Assembly (NCBI GenBank): GCA_034336665.1
Contig: CM067570.1
Location: forward strand, 24,943,002-25,007,001
Direction: 5' to 3'
DNA: 64,000 nt
From: Luscinia megarhynchos
Lineage: Eukaryota > Chordata > Aves > Passeriformes > Turdidae
This document shows positions 27,954-40,596 of the stretch, one piece after another. Position numbers and translations under genes: made by a program. Each line of letters opens with the position of its first letter. Within the stretch, counting starts at the first letter, position 1. The notes below the pieces were generated by a model, which saw only the letters and a program-made list of their open reading frames with translations, ran no database searches and was not told the origin of the DNA.

Positions 27954-28716
27954 TCTTAGGCATTGCTGCTTTTGATGTCAAAGCAAGTTTACTTTAACAG
28001 GTTATTATTTCTAGCCTCTCCCTGAAGGAGTCAGTATACCAGAGAATAGGAGCAGTCATGGGGCTGCTCTTAGGACTGAAGCTGCCTGGCAGTCTGTAGG
28101 TTAACTCTGCAAGCAGAGGAAATCAAAGGCACTCTAAGCATGCTCAGTTTCCAGCTCAGTATTCACATTTCGCCAAATTAATCACAACTAATTCAGGAGT
28201 GGAGTGTTAGGTTCAAGAAGGGTGTTTCTTATCTCTTCACAGAGTTACTTGCACACATCCTCCTCACCATGAAGAATGTCTTCCCTTCCCTCCTTCTTTG
28301 TACCTCTCTCCCCTCTGTTGAAAATAAGCCCTCCAGGCCAGTCATTTTTCTTTATATAGAGCAAGAGGACAGTAGGACCTTGGTCCAATGCCCATTTAAC
28401 GGATTCATGCCTCCAGGCTCCCCCTCCTGCCCCATCCCTCCCTCCTAGCACTTGGTCCCACCCCATCCCCGTGTCCTTTCTCCTTCCCCATTTGTAGGGA
28501 TTTTCATTGCTGTGAAAGGACAATAGAAACTGAGATACTATTGAAAAAAAGACTGATTTGTTTTTTCTTTGCTGGGCGGGTTTTGACATGGATCATTTCC
28601 CAGCTCAGTTCTTCAGATTGCTTTGATGGCACGACAGAGTGGATGGAGCAGTGAGGGGAACCAGGCTGGGGGTGAGGATGGGTTAGAGCGTGGTTAGGCT
28701 GCTTTTGCTACAAAAC

Positions 28717-28961
28717 AGAAAAGGGAAAAAAAGGAGAAGGAAAGGAGAAGGAAAGGAAAGGAAAGGAAAGGAAAGGAAAGGAAAGGAAAGGAAAGGAAAG
28801 GAAAGGAAAGGAAAGGAAAGGAAAGGAAAGGAAAGGAAAGGAAAGGAAAGGAAAGGAAAGGAAAGGAAAGGAAAGGAAAGGAAAGGAAAGGAAAGGAAAG
28901 GAAAGGAAAGGAAAGGAAGAAGGAAAGGAAAAAAGAAAAGAGAAAAGAAAAGAGAAAAGAA
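28717..28961 (+). repeat. 245-nt polypurine tract with a (GAAAG)n core
   Basis: Every base from 28,717 to 28,961 on the + strand is A or G. The core 28,751-28,918 is about 33 uninterrupted GAAAG pentamers. Both sides are degenerate GGAGAA and AAAAGAG variants. Long homopurine mirror-like tracts can form intramolecular triplex DNA and are often length-variable and hard to assemble. The Lys/Gly/Glu-rich frame on + and the Ser/Phe/Pro/Leu-rich frame on - are artefacts of the repeat. Confidence 0.95.
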
Positions 28962-30891
28962 TGCTAAACCACAGTCAAAGCACAGTGTATTAGGGGCTTG
29001 GATTTGAAAAGTCAAGCACCGTCTTCTGCTGCAGTTACATTCCTCTGCACATTTACTTCTGGCCAAGTTTCCTGAGAGCAGAGGCAGCATTCACCATGTT
29101 TGATTTCTTCAGGCTCTCTCATATGTATTTTCTTCTCTGTTTAGTATTAGGAAAAGATGGGAAATCTTGAGGCTTCACGTAGGTTGTGGGTTTTCCCCTT
29201 CCTGGGGTTACTTGCACATGGAGGCAGCAGGGAGCCCCAGGACCCCTTGCAGATCGGAGGTAACACACACATTACTCACCTTTATGGTCTGGGATAGGGG
29301 TGCCCGGGAAGCAAGCGCAGTCATGGGCTCAGTTTATGCAGGGCACACTGAGGTTTCCACGTATCAGGACAGCTGCTCCCAAGGATTCCTGTGAGAGGGG
29401 GACAGGGATCAGCAAGGGTGCAACCAGCAAGTCCCAAAGCATGGTCAGGGTGCTTACTGCCACAGCCCCAACTCTATCAGAGTGGCTTTTCTGTAGGACG
29501 TTTTTTGTCCTGCAGGCAGGGTCCTGTTCAGAGATGCCAGCAAATGATTCAAGTCACCCTGGAACATGGTTTGCATCAGTCATAGGTTTGGCCAACAGCA
29601 GTGACATTTGGCTAATGCTCCCTGAGCCTCGGAGATGAGAGAGGATCCTGTCTGCCAGCTGAGTTTCAGGTCCTCCCTGGCCCTGCAAACTCTGGGAGAA
29701 CAATAGGAACCCTTAGCCCACATGGGTAGTTGTTTGGGGCATTGTTTCAAGGAGTGTAGTTTTGTTTTGGCTGTTTGGTTACGTGTCTCCTCTTGGATGT
29801 TTATGCTGAACAAAAGGCACTTGTTCTCTCACCGACTTCAATGAGGTTGAGTCCAGCTGGATTTGTGCTTTAGGTGTAGAGTGCCAACAATACCCACATC
29901 AGCAGCCCCATTTGGAGAGAGCCTGGGGACAACACTGGCCTGAGCACACCCTGCTGTCAGTGTGCTCTCAGGAGCAGGAATGAAAACACAATTTGCAAGC
30001 GGCCTCACTGGAGTGGGTCTGGGTACCGAGCCCAGAGGGCAGCTCTCAGGGCTCTCTGCAGTGGGGAATGCTTTGATGCTTTGTGTGCCCAGGATGTTCA
30101 GGTTTATCCTCTAGCTGCCAAGTAACCTGCTTGTCTGCTTTAATTTGCTAAGCCTTTTTATTTTTAAGAAATCCTTTATTTATTTATAAACCGCACATTT
30201 CCAATTAGTTCACTCTGCCCCTTTCCTGCCCTTCTCCCACACGTCCCATAGCAGGAGCCTCAGCTCACAAGCAGTCAGAGTGCAGATATAAAATGGGCCC
30301 AGCAGCTGCCAAGCACAGACAGGCACAGTGAGTGGGTGCCTGTGCAAGGCACAGAGACAGTGATTCAGCAGCAGGTGGGCAAACACACAGACTCCTGCCA
30401 GGGTTGGTGTGCAGGGGAGGGCAGGGGGTGTCAGGGCTGCGTGCCGGGTCCCAGGCCCCATGGAGCTGCCCTGGCACTTTGTGTCTGCACTGGCACATTA
30501 TTAAGCAGGGCATGGGCTTAGTTTACTTTTACCCCTGCTGTCAGCCTTCATAAGCCAAGATGTTTTAAGTTGTCCTTATCCTCAAATTAATACATTCTGC
30601 TTTGTAAGAGTGTAAACACAGGAAAAGAACTCAACTAAAAAAAAACATCCAAAAATTCAGGCTGATGCTGCGCAGTCAGGACATTTCTTTTCCTGACAGG
30701 ATATGGGATCAGAGTTTAAAAATAAGCATTATGAAATGTGTGTTGGGGGCAAGGGGATCAGTAGACAAGAGCGTTGTTGGCCGAGCAGGAGAGCTGAGAG
30801 GAGCCAGCTAAGCAGCAGGTGCCGGCTGTGTCCCCGAAGATGTGGCTGCAGGAGGGCGAGGAGGCTGCACAGGGCCGGCTGAGGGATGGCT
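28962..30891. other. Intergenic DNA between the polypurine tract and the 21-bp array
   Basis: Unique sequence of moderate GC with no supported gene. Short open frames here have no recognisable domain. I see no promoter-like CpG cluster or transposon end. Confidence 0.55.
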
Positions 30892-32174
30892 GGGCTTGGC
30901 CACGCACCCACCGGGCCTGGCCATGCACCCACCGGGCCTGGCTCTGCACCCACTGGGCCTGGCCACACACCTACAGGGCCTGGCCATGCACCCACCGGGC
31001 CTGGCTCTGCACCCACTGGGCCTGGCCACACACCCACCGGGCCTGGCCATGCACCCACCGGGCCTGGCCACGCACCCACCGGGCCTGGCCACACACCCAC
31101 CGGGCCTGGCCATGCACCCACCGGGCCTGGCCACACAGCCACCGGGCCTGGCCATGCACCCACCGGGCCTGGCTCTGCACCCACCGGGCCTGGCCACACA
31201 CCCACCGGGCCTGGCTCTGCCCCCACCAGGCCTGGCCACGCACCCACTGGGCCTGGCCACGCACCCACCACGCCCGGCCACGCACCCACCGGGCCTGGCT
31301 CTGCACCTACGGGGCCTGGCCACGCACCCACCGTGCCTGGCCACACACCCACCGTGCCTGGCCACACAGCCACCGGGCCTGGCCACACAGCCACCGGGCC
31401 TGGCCACACACCCACCGGGCCTGGCCACACAGCCACCGGGGCCTGGCTCTGCACCCACCGGGCCTGGCTCTGCACCCACCGGGCCTGGCCACACAGCCAC
31501 CAGGCCTGGCCACACACCCACCGGGCCTGGCTCTGCACCCACCGGGCCTGGCCACACAGCCACCGGGCCTGGCCCTGCACCCACCGGGCCTGGCTCTGCA
31601 CCCACGGGGCCTGGCCACACACCCACCGGGCCTGGCCACACACCCACAGGGCCTGGCTCTCCAACCACCAGGCCTGGCCATGCACCCACCGGGCCTGGCT
31701 CTGCACCCACCGGGCCTGGCCACACACCCACCGGGCCTGGCTCTCCAACCACCAGGCCTGGCCATGCACCCACCGGGCCTGGCCACACACCCACCGGGCC
31801 TGGCCACGCACCCACCGGGCCTGGCCACGCACCCACCGGGCCCGGCCACACACCCACCGGGCCTGGCCACACACCCACCGGGCCTGGCTCTGCACCCACC
31901 AGGCCTGGCCACACACCCACCGGGCCTGGCCACGCACCCACCGGGCCCGGCCACACACCCACCGGGCCTGGCCACACACCCACCGGGCCTGGCTCTGCAC
32001 CCACCAGGCCTGGCTCTGCACCCACCGGGCCTGGCCATGCACCCACCGGGCCCAACCACGCACCCACCGGGCCTGGCTCTGCACCCACCGGGCCTGGCTA
32101 CACACCCACCGGGCCTGGCCACACAGCCACCGGGCCCGGCTCTGCACCCACGGGGCCTGGCTCTGCAGCCACAG
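30892..32174. repeat. 21-bp minisatellite, about 61 units, with local higher-order repeats
   Basis: The unit consensus is close to GGGCCTGGCCACACACCCAC plus C. The first GGG falls at 30,913 and another at 32,111, exactly 57 x 21 + 1 bp apart. The extra base is one G in the GGGG at 31,438-31,441, the single visible length change. Unit variants (CCATGCACCC, CTCTGCACCC, CCACACAGCC, CCACGCACCC, CTCTCCAACC) recur in blocks. 'CACTGGGCCTGG' repeats at 63 bp (30,951 and 31,014), 'CTCTCCAACCACC' at 84 bp (31,657 and 31,741) and 'CCCGGCCACACACC' at 105 bp (31,841 and 31,946), showing duplications of three, four and five units. Long frames are open on both strands and encode heptapeptides such as GLATHPP or CGQARWV, but one shifts across the inserted G without consequence, so no protein is called. 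Confidence 0.96.
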
Positions 32175-35100
32175 CCGAGGGCGAGGGCAGCGCTGGGCCA
32201 TGGCCCCAGCAGAGCTGCTGCCCCGCAGGCACGGTGCCAGCCGGCCTCACGGGCAGCCCCACACGGAGCAAACAGCTCCCAGCCACTTCCCTCACACTCG
32301 GGATCATGGCGAGGAGAGCCTCCAGTCTCCTCAGCCAGCTCCCACACAGGCAGGGGAAGCTCCAGGGTTGTGAACACCCTCTGCCCTTACTCATGTGTCC
32401 CAGTGACATAGTATCTGCTCCAAAGGCAAGCCTCCTCTATAGACGCAGCTGATTTTCCCCCTGACAGAGGTTGGTCATGGAGAGAGCAGCCCTGGTGTGG
32501 GTGCATTTTTACTTGTGCTGGGGGGGTCCCCTCTCTCAGAGACACAGCACACACAGGACCAGCTGAGTGAGTGGCTGCCCCCAGGCCACACAGCAGAGGT
32601 GGGATCCAGGCAGCAGGCCAGCAGACAAAGCCAGGAAGCTGTTGCTGGTCAGGCATTTCAGGGGAGGGCATGATTTCCACAACAATGAACACATCTGATT
32701 ATTTGATTAGAGGGAAGACGAGGTCCCCAGGAGGAGGTCCTCACACACAAAAGACAAATAACTTGTGCCCCCAATGGCAGTGACAGGGCAGGAAGATGAG
32801 GGCAATGTCCTATTGAGGCTTTGATCAGCCAGGGTCAAGCATGCAAGCTAACATGGCTGAAGAGCTTCAGGCAGGACTGTGCCTGGCCCTCTCCCAACCC
32901 TCCACTTGTCTTTTCTGCAGTCTTTCACCCCTGTCTAGGAAGCAATGTCTACAGATCCTGCCTCCCGACGTCTCCTGGCCATGTCCACTCCAAGCTCCTC
33001 AGTGCCAGGCATCACAGCACATCCCTCTACTTCTGCCACTTACCCATCTGCATATCTGGGATAAGCCAGTGAAAGAGGCTTCTTGGTTTCATGTCATGCC
33101 TTTTGCCATGGTACAAGTGGAGAGATGCTGAGATGCAGCAATTGGATGACAGGAGACTGTTGGAAGGGCAGAGATTTTCCAGTTCCATTTCTCCTGGACT
33201 TGGACTTGGACTTGGATAGTCTGGTCAGAGTCATAGGCACTTGGGGATTTTCCTGTCTCTTGGAAGGTCATGCTGTCCTCTTTCACCCTGCCATAAGAGA
33301 CCCTGGGGACTCTGCATTTCAAGGCATGGTTCTCAATAGTGCCAGCAACTGCAGATTCTGTGATTAACTGATGGTCCTGGATGGAGGCTGGATAAAGTGT
33401 TCAGTGTAGCTGTTTCACAGCTGTTCTGTGCCTTCATAAGACAGATTGCTCCAAAGCCTTGGTGCCCCAACAGCTTGACCCACTTGAGTACCTCCTGCAG
33501 AAGAGCCCCAGAGCAGAAGGCACCATTTATGTATAAAAAAGGGCTTGAAGATGTGAGCTGTTCTTTTACTCTCCCTTGGACAGTGTGTGCAAAAGTAACT
33601 TGCATTTGGCCCACAGAATTGTAGTGCTTGGAAGTGAGAACACGAAAGAGATGATTTGGCACTTGTAGACCAGAGTTGTCAAAGATCTCTACAAATACAA
33701 CACAATCCTTTCAAGTGGGAGAGACCCTTTCTTATCTCCTGTGGTGGGGGAGGAGCACTGGCTGAACACAAAAAAATCACTGGTACTCCAAAAAGCAGGG
33801 TAAGCAAAGGAAAAAAAAAGAAACTTGTTTCAAATGCAGGTTTCTACACAGAGTTGTATTGCATAGATGCATTATATAGATCAATGTGTGGGCAAGCTCT
33901 GAGATTCTAGTCTCAGGTTACACATAAGAGTTTATTTAATATTAAAAAAAATCTGCTTCTCCCTTCGATGTATGTATGCTCTGTGAGAATTTCTGTCAGA
34001 CATAGATGGAATAGGCTGGAGCACTGGAAGTTTGTGCTGTGCATGCTTCATAGCCTCTCTCAGTCCCCAAGAGCTTTTCAAGCTGTCTGAGTGGCCAAGG
34101 CCACAAGGAAATGCTTGCCAGTCTGTTTGTCATCTCACACCCTCAGTAAATCATCCCAATATCATCTGGCTCAGAGCTCTTAGAAATCTGGACAACCTTG
34201 ACAGAAAGTGTGGGTAATGGGCTGGGAAATCCAGACAAAGAGTTTTGGGGAACATGAGACCACAAGATACGAGTCTTCCCTGATCTGCCGCGAGACCTTA
34301 GGTCTCTGCCCAAGAGGGCAGCTAGAAAGCAGCCCCTTAAATGGATGCCACATCAGAGATATTGACTTACCAGTGGCCCGGGTACAATTACCCATGAAAC
34401 TTCAACCTGGGATACGAGTATCACTAAGAGACAAACAATCCCATCTGCAGCCTGCCCCTTCGAGATGTCTTCTCTGTTTATAGAAAAGAAGGGGGTGGTG
34501 AGCGTCTGTTAAAATGTATAGCTTCCTGGCATCATCTTTGAGGAGTCATATCTTTTAGCAGAACTCATCAATCAAAACTGTCTAATGGCACAGCGGTCAG
34601 TGCTCCTCACAGTGGCTGTGGCAAAGGAACAGGGATGCTAAAAATAACTTTTGTGTCCCAAAATATTTGGACTAATTTGAGGGTGTATATGTGAAGGGGA
34701 CACTAATACTTCACGTGGCTGGTGCTCTGTGGCTAGCACACCCCTGGGGAAGCAGAGATCTCTGGAAACCTGCAGGGAGAATAGTGGAGGGAAACCATGA
34801 CCTCAGTAAACAGAGAAAATTTTGCAAAGCAAAAAGAGACGCTTGTGTAGCCTCCCATAACTGCCGGCTCTGAGGCGATTGCCAGAAGAATCACTAGGTT
34901 CAGCTTAAGCTAATGAAAAAAACAGGCAAGAAAGTTGTCCTTTCCAACCTGCACCCACATTCTCATTTACCTTGGGCAAAAATAAAACATGCCTAGATAT
35001 GAATTCTGCACCAGAAGTAGTATTTTACACCAACTCACAGAGGGTAAATGACTTATTGTGGTATATAGCAGTGGGAATTCAGGCATGTAATGTAATAACA

Positions 35101-37490
35101 AGAAAGGATTTTTAGATTTGTCTCAGAAACCCTGCTAGCTCAGACATTATAAAAAAGAATGCCGAACTTTCATATCTCTGTGAGCACAAGACAAGAGTAA
35201 AACTTTCTTTAAAAGGGTGAAATACATCTCCAGTTTGAGAAGAGCTGTCTGTTTTGAAAAATAGCTGCAGAAAACATGGGCAAACAGCACCTCACATCTG
35301 AACAGCACATTACTGTTCCTCAGTTCTTTATTCGTGTAATTAAATGCCACAGAGCAACTGCTTAACCAACTACTTTGCTTAGGAAACATTTCCTTAGTCA
35401 TTTGCATGGGATGTGACAGCAACAGATCCAAGCCTCGATCAGGGCTTCCAAGCAAAATCACAAAGCAAATGGTAAGGAAAAGTCTTCTAGTGCTGCCTCT
35501 TGGGGTGAAACAGCAACACAACAAGCAGACCAGGATGGGACATGAAAAATACAGAATGCACTTAGAGCTGACAGCCATAGTGTAATGTGACCCCAGTCAC
35601 ATTGGTATTTGATTAGCAAACACGATTGGGAAACAGGCCTGCTCTTAAGAGAAAGAAATCTTTCATATCCCCTACAATCAAGCCCTCAGCTTTGCTTTAT
35701 CGGGGAGATGGCATCTGAATGCTTCAGCAGAGCAGGCTGTTCTAGGAGGGCACATTACCCCCGTGTGTCCCTGTGCACAGGACTTTCCCCAGCGGGGCTG
35801 GATGAAGGAGAAGCAGCCTGCAGCAGTGCCCACTGTGTGCAGGGCTGAGACCACCACACTGCAGAGAGGGAGAGCTTGTGAATTTGTGTGCTAGGCTTTT
35901 TAGTTCAGTTATTGGGAGGTGACTGGTGCGTGAGTGGGATAAAAAATTTGTGTGCTGCTGCAGGGTCACCAGCCCAAGCCGCCAGTGTTGAGCTCCATCT
36001 CTCTCTGTGGGGTCTAACAAAAGGACAGCCAACAAGTCCCCTTCTCCTCCACCTCCTCCTCCCAAGGCTGCAGATGGTGGGTTCATCCTGAACACCAGCC
36101 CAGACACATGCTAGCCTCTCCAGGGAGAAGCTCAGCATAGCCAACCATCATGAAAGAATAATTTTAGGGGACAAACTTAGAGTCTCTAGCTTTCCTCTTC
36201 CCCCTCCTCACCCGCCTTTCCCCTCTGTTGCTGCACCACACATCTGTGATCTTTTATTTCAGCTTTGTTTTGCTCCTGAAATCTGCCTCACTCCCTCTGT
36301 CCAGACATTTCATTTCCCTTGGAGACAGGTAAATAAGTAAATAACTGTAGTCAAAACCCAGTGTGAGTACCAAAGCCTGGAGTGCTAGGAAGCAACTAGT
36401 GTGTCTGATTTTCCAGTGAAAGTCCAGGTGCAATCTCGGCAGCACGGCTACTGTCTGTCTTTCAAGCAGATGTCTTTATCTAAAGCCCCCGCCACCACCC
36501 CACTCCCTTTGTGCATCCTCACAGGGAGGACGGGAGTGGGAGACAATATAAATTAATATCCATTGGAATGACAGCAGCTGGTGCCTTGCATAGCTGCAAA
36601 CACGTGTCTTAGAAGTAGAATGATTAGTCGTAAAACTGTGGAGCTGAATGTTTATGCTTGATCAATTACAGGAAAACAATAGATGATGTTTTTTTCCAAG
36701 TGGGAGGAGTGAAGGGAGGGAGGCTTCAGCCATGAAGATGATTTTCTTCTTTTCTTTTTTTTTTCTTTTTAATGGTAGCTTCAAAGAATATGGGGTCTAG
36801 TTACTAAAGAGGCTGGCAAACAGCAGCTTCTGAGAAACCCACTGGTTGCAGGCAGCACTTTGCAGTTTAAACCTCACCCAGATCTTTTTTTCCAAACTTC
36901 TTAACATGTATGAGGGATGGATTCAGCTGCCCAAAGCAAGAAGCATGTGGGAATGAATTAGGCAAAGCTTTCTAGTGCACAGGCATGTATGTATTATGTG
37001 TAGAGACTTCAAATGCAAGAAGAAATTTTTGTCTGTTTCTATACTTAGAATCTCTCCTACTGCCCCAGTTAAGCAGAACTGCTCCTGTCAGAGCAGTGTC
37101 ATGTTAGTGGCTGCACTGTGGCACAGGAGTGTACCTTCAGCTCCAGTTCCAATTCCTTAGCAGCACTAATAGCAAACACAATCTGTGTCGCTCCCCACAT
37201 CCGCCAAAAAAAAAAATTGAGTTACATTTTGCAATAATTCTAATGGAAATGTTAATGGGATGAACAGCAATATGAGGCCAGTGGATGACCCAGCAATTTC
37301 ATCTGTGCTGGCAATGGATGACCATCTAAACCATGTTCGGGTAATTCTTCCTCTCATTAGCAGCACAATAACTCATACACACAAATTCATAGGCATTTGC
37401 TATAATTTTTTAACATGGCTGGAAACAGAAGTAAGCACATGCAGTATGCAAGCATTACAGCATGTGTTTGCTGTAAATCTATCTGGAAGT
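32175..37490. other. Intergenic DNA
   Basis: Unique sequence with no supported gene. It contains minor simple repeats such as three tandem CTTGGA units near 33,199-33,216 and a pyrimidine-rich patch near 36,744-36,771. Two AT-rich blocks, about 36,540-36,690 and 37,205-37,420, have the look of conserved non-coding DNA and are raised as findings. Confidence 0.5.
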
Positions 37491-37562
37491 GGCCTGATTC
37501 TGTTCCTTGTTAAAGCAGTGGGAATTTTGCCATTGACTTCAATAGAAGCAGGACAGGATTTT
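37491..37562. repeat. Diverged copy of an ancient sauropsid interspersed repeat
   Basis: The segment opens with GGCCTGATTCTGTTCC, continues 'GTGGGAATTTTGCCATTGAC' followed by TTCAATAGAAGCAGGACAGG. I recognise this as the common 'GGAGTTTTGCCATTGAC ... TTCAATGGGAGCAGGAT' repeat of turtle, crocodile and bird genomes. The copy is diverged and truncated. The family is not named. Confidence 0.5.
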
Positions 37563-40500
37563 TTGGATTTATTTTAAAGTGGGGCTTTGTTTCTTTGGAA
37601 CAAAGTTTTCAGATTCACAGCTACATTTCAATATTTGGCTTGAACTCACATCAATTCACCTTTCATGTGTTTAACAGATGGGGCTTCTTTGCTGCTCACC
37701 TTCTGTTTGGAATCAGCACTGTAACCAGTCTCCACTGGGTGACAGCCACCTGTGGCTGTGCTGCGGGACTGAGCCAAGAGAAGGAGGGATCTCACATGGA
37801 CATCTCTGGGTACCTTTGATTCAAATGTGTAAGAGCACTTGGAAGAGAAAGACACTGCTTTCATGTTTTCAGAAAGGTCAAAATGTTTCTTAGAGCACCT
37901 AAGATTGAGGTGAGTGGTGGTGAGGAGCGTGGGGGCCTCTGCTCTGCCTGGAATGGGTCTAGCATTTCTGTCCATGAATCCAACCACATGCTGAGCACCT
38001 CCAGGAAAGCAGCATTCATTTGTCCCATTGGTCACACAACTAATTGCTTCATTCATATTCATTTCTGGTGGCCACGTTATGAGGAGTCCAGCTCTTCTCA
38101 TCAAAGACCACAGTTTCATGCTGCTCTTTTCTAGCATTGTCTCTGCTCTCACCTGTCTTCCTTGCTGAGCACTTTCAGCTCCCCCTTCCCAGCTCAGCCT
38201 CTGCCCTGCTCCTTACAAAGAGCCTTGAGCTCCTCTGCCAATTCTCACTTTCCAGGGAGACACCTCTTCACACTTTGCTAGTGTGATATCTAGGGCCCCT
38301 CTCTCATTACTCACCCAGAACACCCGATCTCAACTGATGCTTTACAGCTCATCCCTCCATTCCCCCCATCTGAAATTCCCATCGCAACAAAAAAAAAACC
38401 TCAGGAATGAGACAATTAATATGTATTATTCCAATAAGAGCCTTAAAAACAAAAAGCTTTTGCAACAACTTCCCAGTCAGAACCACAGAGACGATAGAAA
38501 GACAGAAAAACCTAAGAAACAGTAGCTGTAAAATATATTTAAAAGCCTTTATTCTTTCCTATCACAATGTGGCAAAAGAGACTAAATACAGTTTCCCATT
38601 TGTTTAACCAAAAGCTGCCATTCCTCAGTCTCTTTGATGATAATGATACCCACAGTTAAAATCAAACTGCAGGACACACATGGAAAACTTTGAGTTCTGT
38701 ACCAACTTTGCACAATGTATTATTAATAGTAAGGTTTGTGAACCCAAATGCTCTCAGGTACTGAGAGCAAGGGGAAGCCTGACTGTGCTGGGCTCATGGT
38801 TGATGCTGATAAATGCAGCACACTGAGGAGGAAAAAGAAAAACCTGCACCTGAGGATTGATTGCATTACAGTAACCACTGGATCCACTGTGTTGTGCATG
38901 GGGAGAGACCAGTCAGGAGTGCAACATCAAGCAAAGAAGTCAGACAAGGAGTGGGAGGGAAAAGGTATAACCAATCCCATTTTGCTGGCATGGAAAAGAA
39001 ACAAAGTACAGTAAAGGTCAGGTACTACCCACGGGTTACACTGGAGTAGGTCTTGGGTCACTCGTCTGGCTCAGAATAATCAAAAAACCCTAGTGATCCT
39101 CCAAATCTGCAGCTGCATGGCCACAAAACCACGCCTCATTTCAGAGTGCCTGGTAATAGTTATTCTAGTGCACCTTTTTACTTCAGCACATTCTTGCTGC
39201 TAAGCCCTAGGTTTGAACTTCTGAGCAGCACAGCCTGAATTTGCAGAGGAGCCACATACTCCTAATGTGAAGGCAGCTGAGCACAGGAGTGTTTTCACTG
39301 CCCTGCTGTAGAAGCCAGCCAGAAAATTATCTGTTTCCTGGCTGTTGTTCTGCAGTCCCAATTCCCTGGAGGACCATCTGGTGCAGTCTTTTGAGGCATG
39401 GGCTTCATGGCCACCCTATTGACTGTGAAGCAGCCTTAGCACCATTGATTTCCAGAAGAAGTTACACTAAAAAATCAATAGGGTCTGTGTGCAGGATCCT
39501 GAGGAGAGAGGGGTGACCCCTCTAGGGAAAAAAGACTACTCTGCAATGATGAGGAAGCAGCCCCATTCCCAGAACTAAAGGGTGAGGACTGAGTCAAAAC
39601 ATTCACAGAAATGGAAGAGAAGCAGGGTAGGGCTCCTCCAAGATTATTAATTTCTTGTCTAGGAAGTGGCATAAATGCAAGGTCTGACTTGAGATGTGTG
39701 CTTATGTCAAAAGGAGAATTATGAAGATGATTTTCAGCCTGATACATCCAGCAGAGCTGTCTCCAGCAAGACCTTAGTGCCACTAAGAACTTTTGAGGAA
39801 ATGAAGCATGTGCATAAATTCTGTGCTAAACATGCTTTGAAATGTTCTCAAAACACAGGAGTGTTTGGCCATAGTGAAAACACAGCTCAGCATGGCTTAC
39901 AGCTTTCAGCTGGGATCCTCTAGATCTGTTCTGATCTGTCTGTTATTAGCAGATTATGCATGGCTTTTTCTGTTGTGAGATTGTTTTGTGAGGTCACTGA
40001 CATACGCTAGGTGAGGTCAAGTGAAAAGCAATGGTTCTCTCAGGAATCACTGACTTTCTGGGACATCCTTACCTAAGTATTCTGTGTTAAAAACCATCTC
40101 CAAACAACAATTCAGCACCATCAGAAGTTCCTATTTCTGATATTGCACAGGCATAGTCAAATAGCAATCTCTCCCTCAACAGTTTACAACTTAACTAAAC
40201 GCTAAAGTAATCCACAGGCTTGTCATCCATGTTGTATCTGGCTCTTGGCTTTTGTCTGCTTTGTCTCTTCAGATTGTAAACTGTTTGACTCAAGAACTGT
40301 CTCTGAGTCTGTGTTTGGACAGAAGAGAGGTCCTGGTCCTTGCACAGCCAGGTACCATAATAAATATAAGACACAATAATTTATTTTAAAATGAACATCA
40401 AAGAAAATAAAAGATTAAAAGGGAAAGAAAACCTTTCGCAGCTCGAGGCTTTCCCCCATGACAGTGCTCCAGAAGAATGTGCTATCTGCTGGAGGGAGCT

Positions 40501-40569
40501 GAGTGCTAACCCCAGTTGCTGGGAGGGCTGTGTGACGTACCACCACGGAAGTCACGCTGGAATGCGCCT

Positions 40570-40596
40570 GGGACGGGGAGGGAGGGGGGAGGGGGA
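40570..40596 (+). other. G-quadruplex motif
   Basis: At least four G-runs of three or more separated by one to three bases (GGG-AC-GGGG-A-GGG-A-GGGGGG-A-GGGGG) meet the usual G3+N1-7 rule on the + strand. It lies about 6 kb upstream of the NRP2 start codon. Confidence 0.7.

Noticed and set aside
28683..29090. Lys/Gly/Glu-rich ORF on + and Ser/Phe/Pro/Leu-rich ORF on -
   Set aside because: Direct translation of the GAAAG microsatellite.
30729..32452. ORFs of 356-536 aa in several frames over the 21-bp array
   Set aside because: All are translations of one stop-free 21-bp unit. A one-base insertion at 31,438-31,441 changes frame without effect, and the flanking unique sequence resembles no protein.
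37646..38152. 168-aa ORF on - in intergenic DNA
   Set aside because: Within chance expectation and without resemblance to any family I know.
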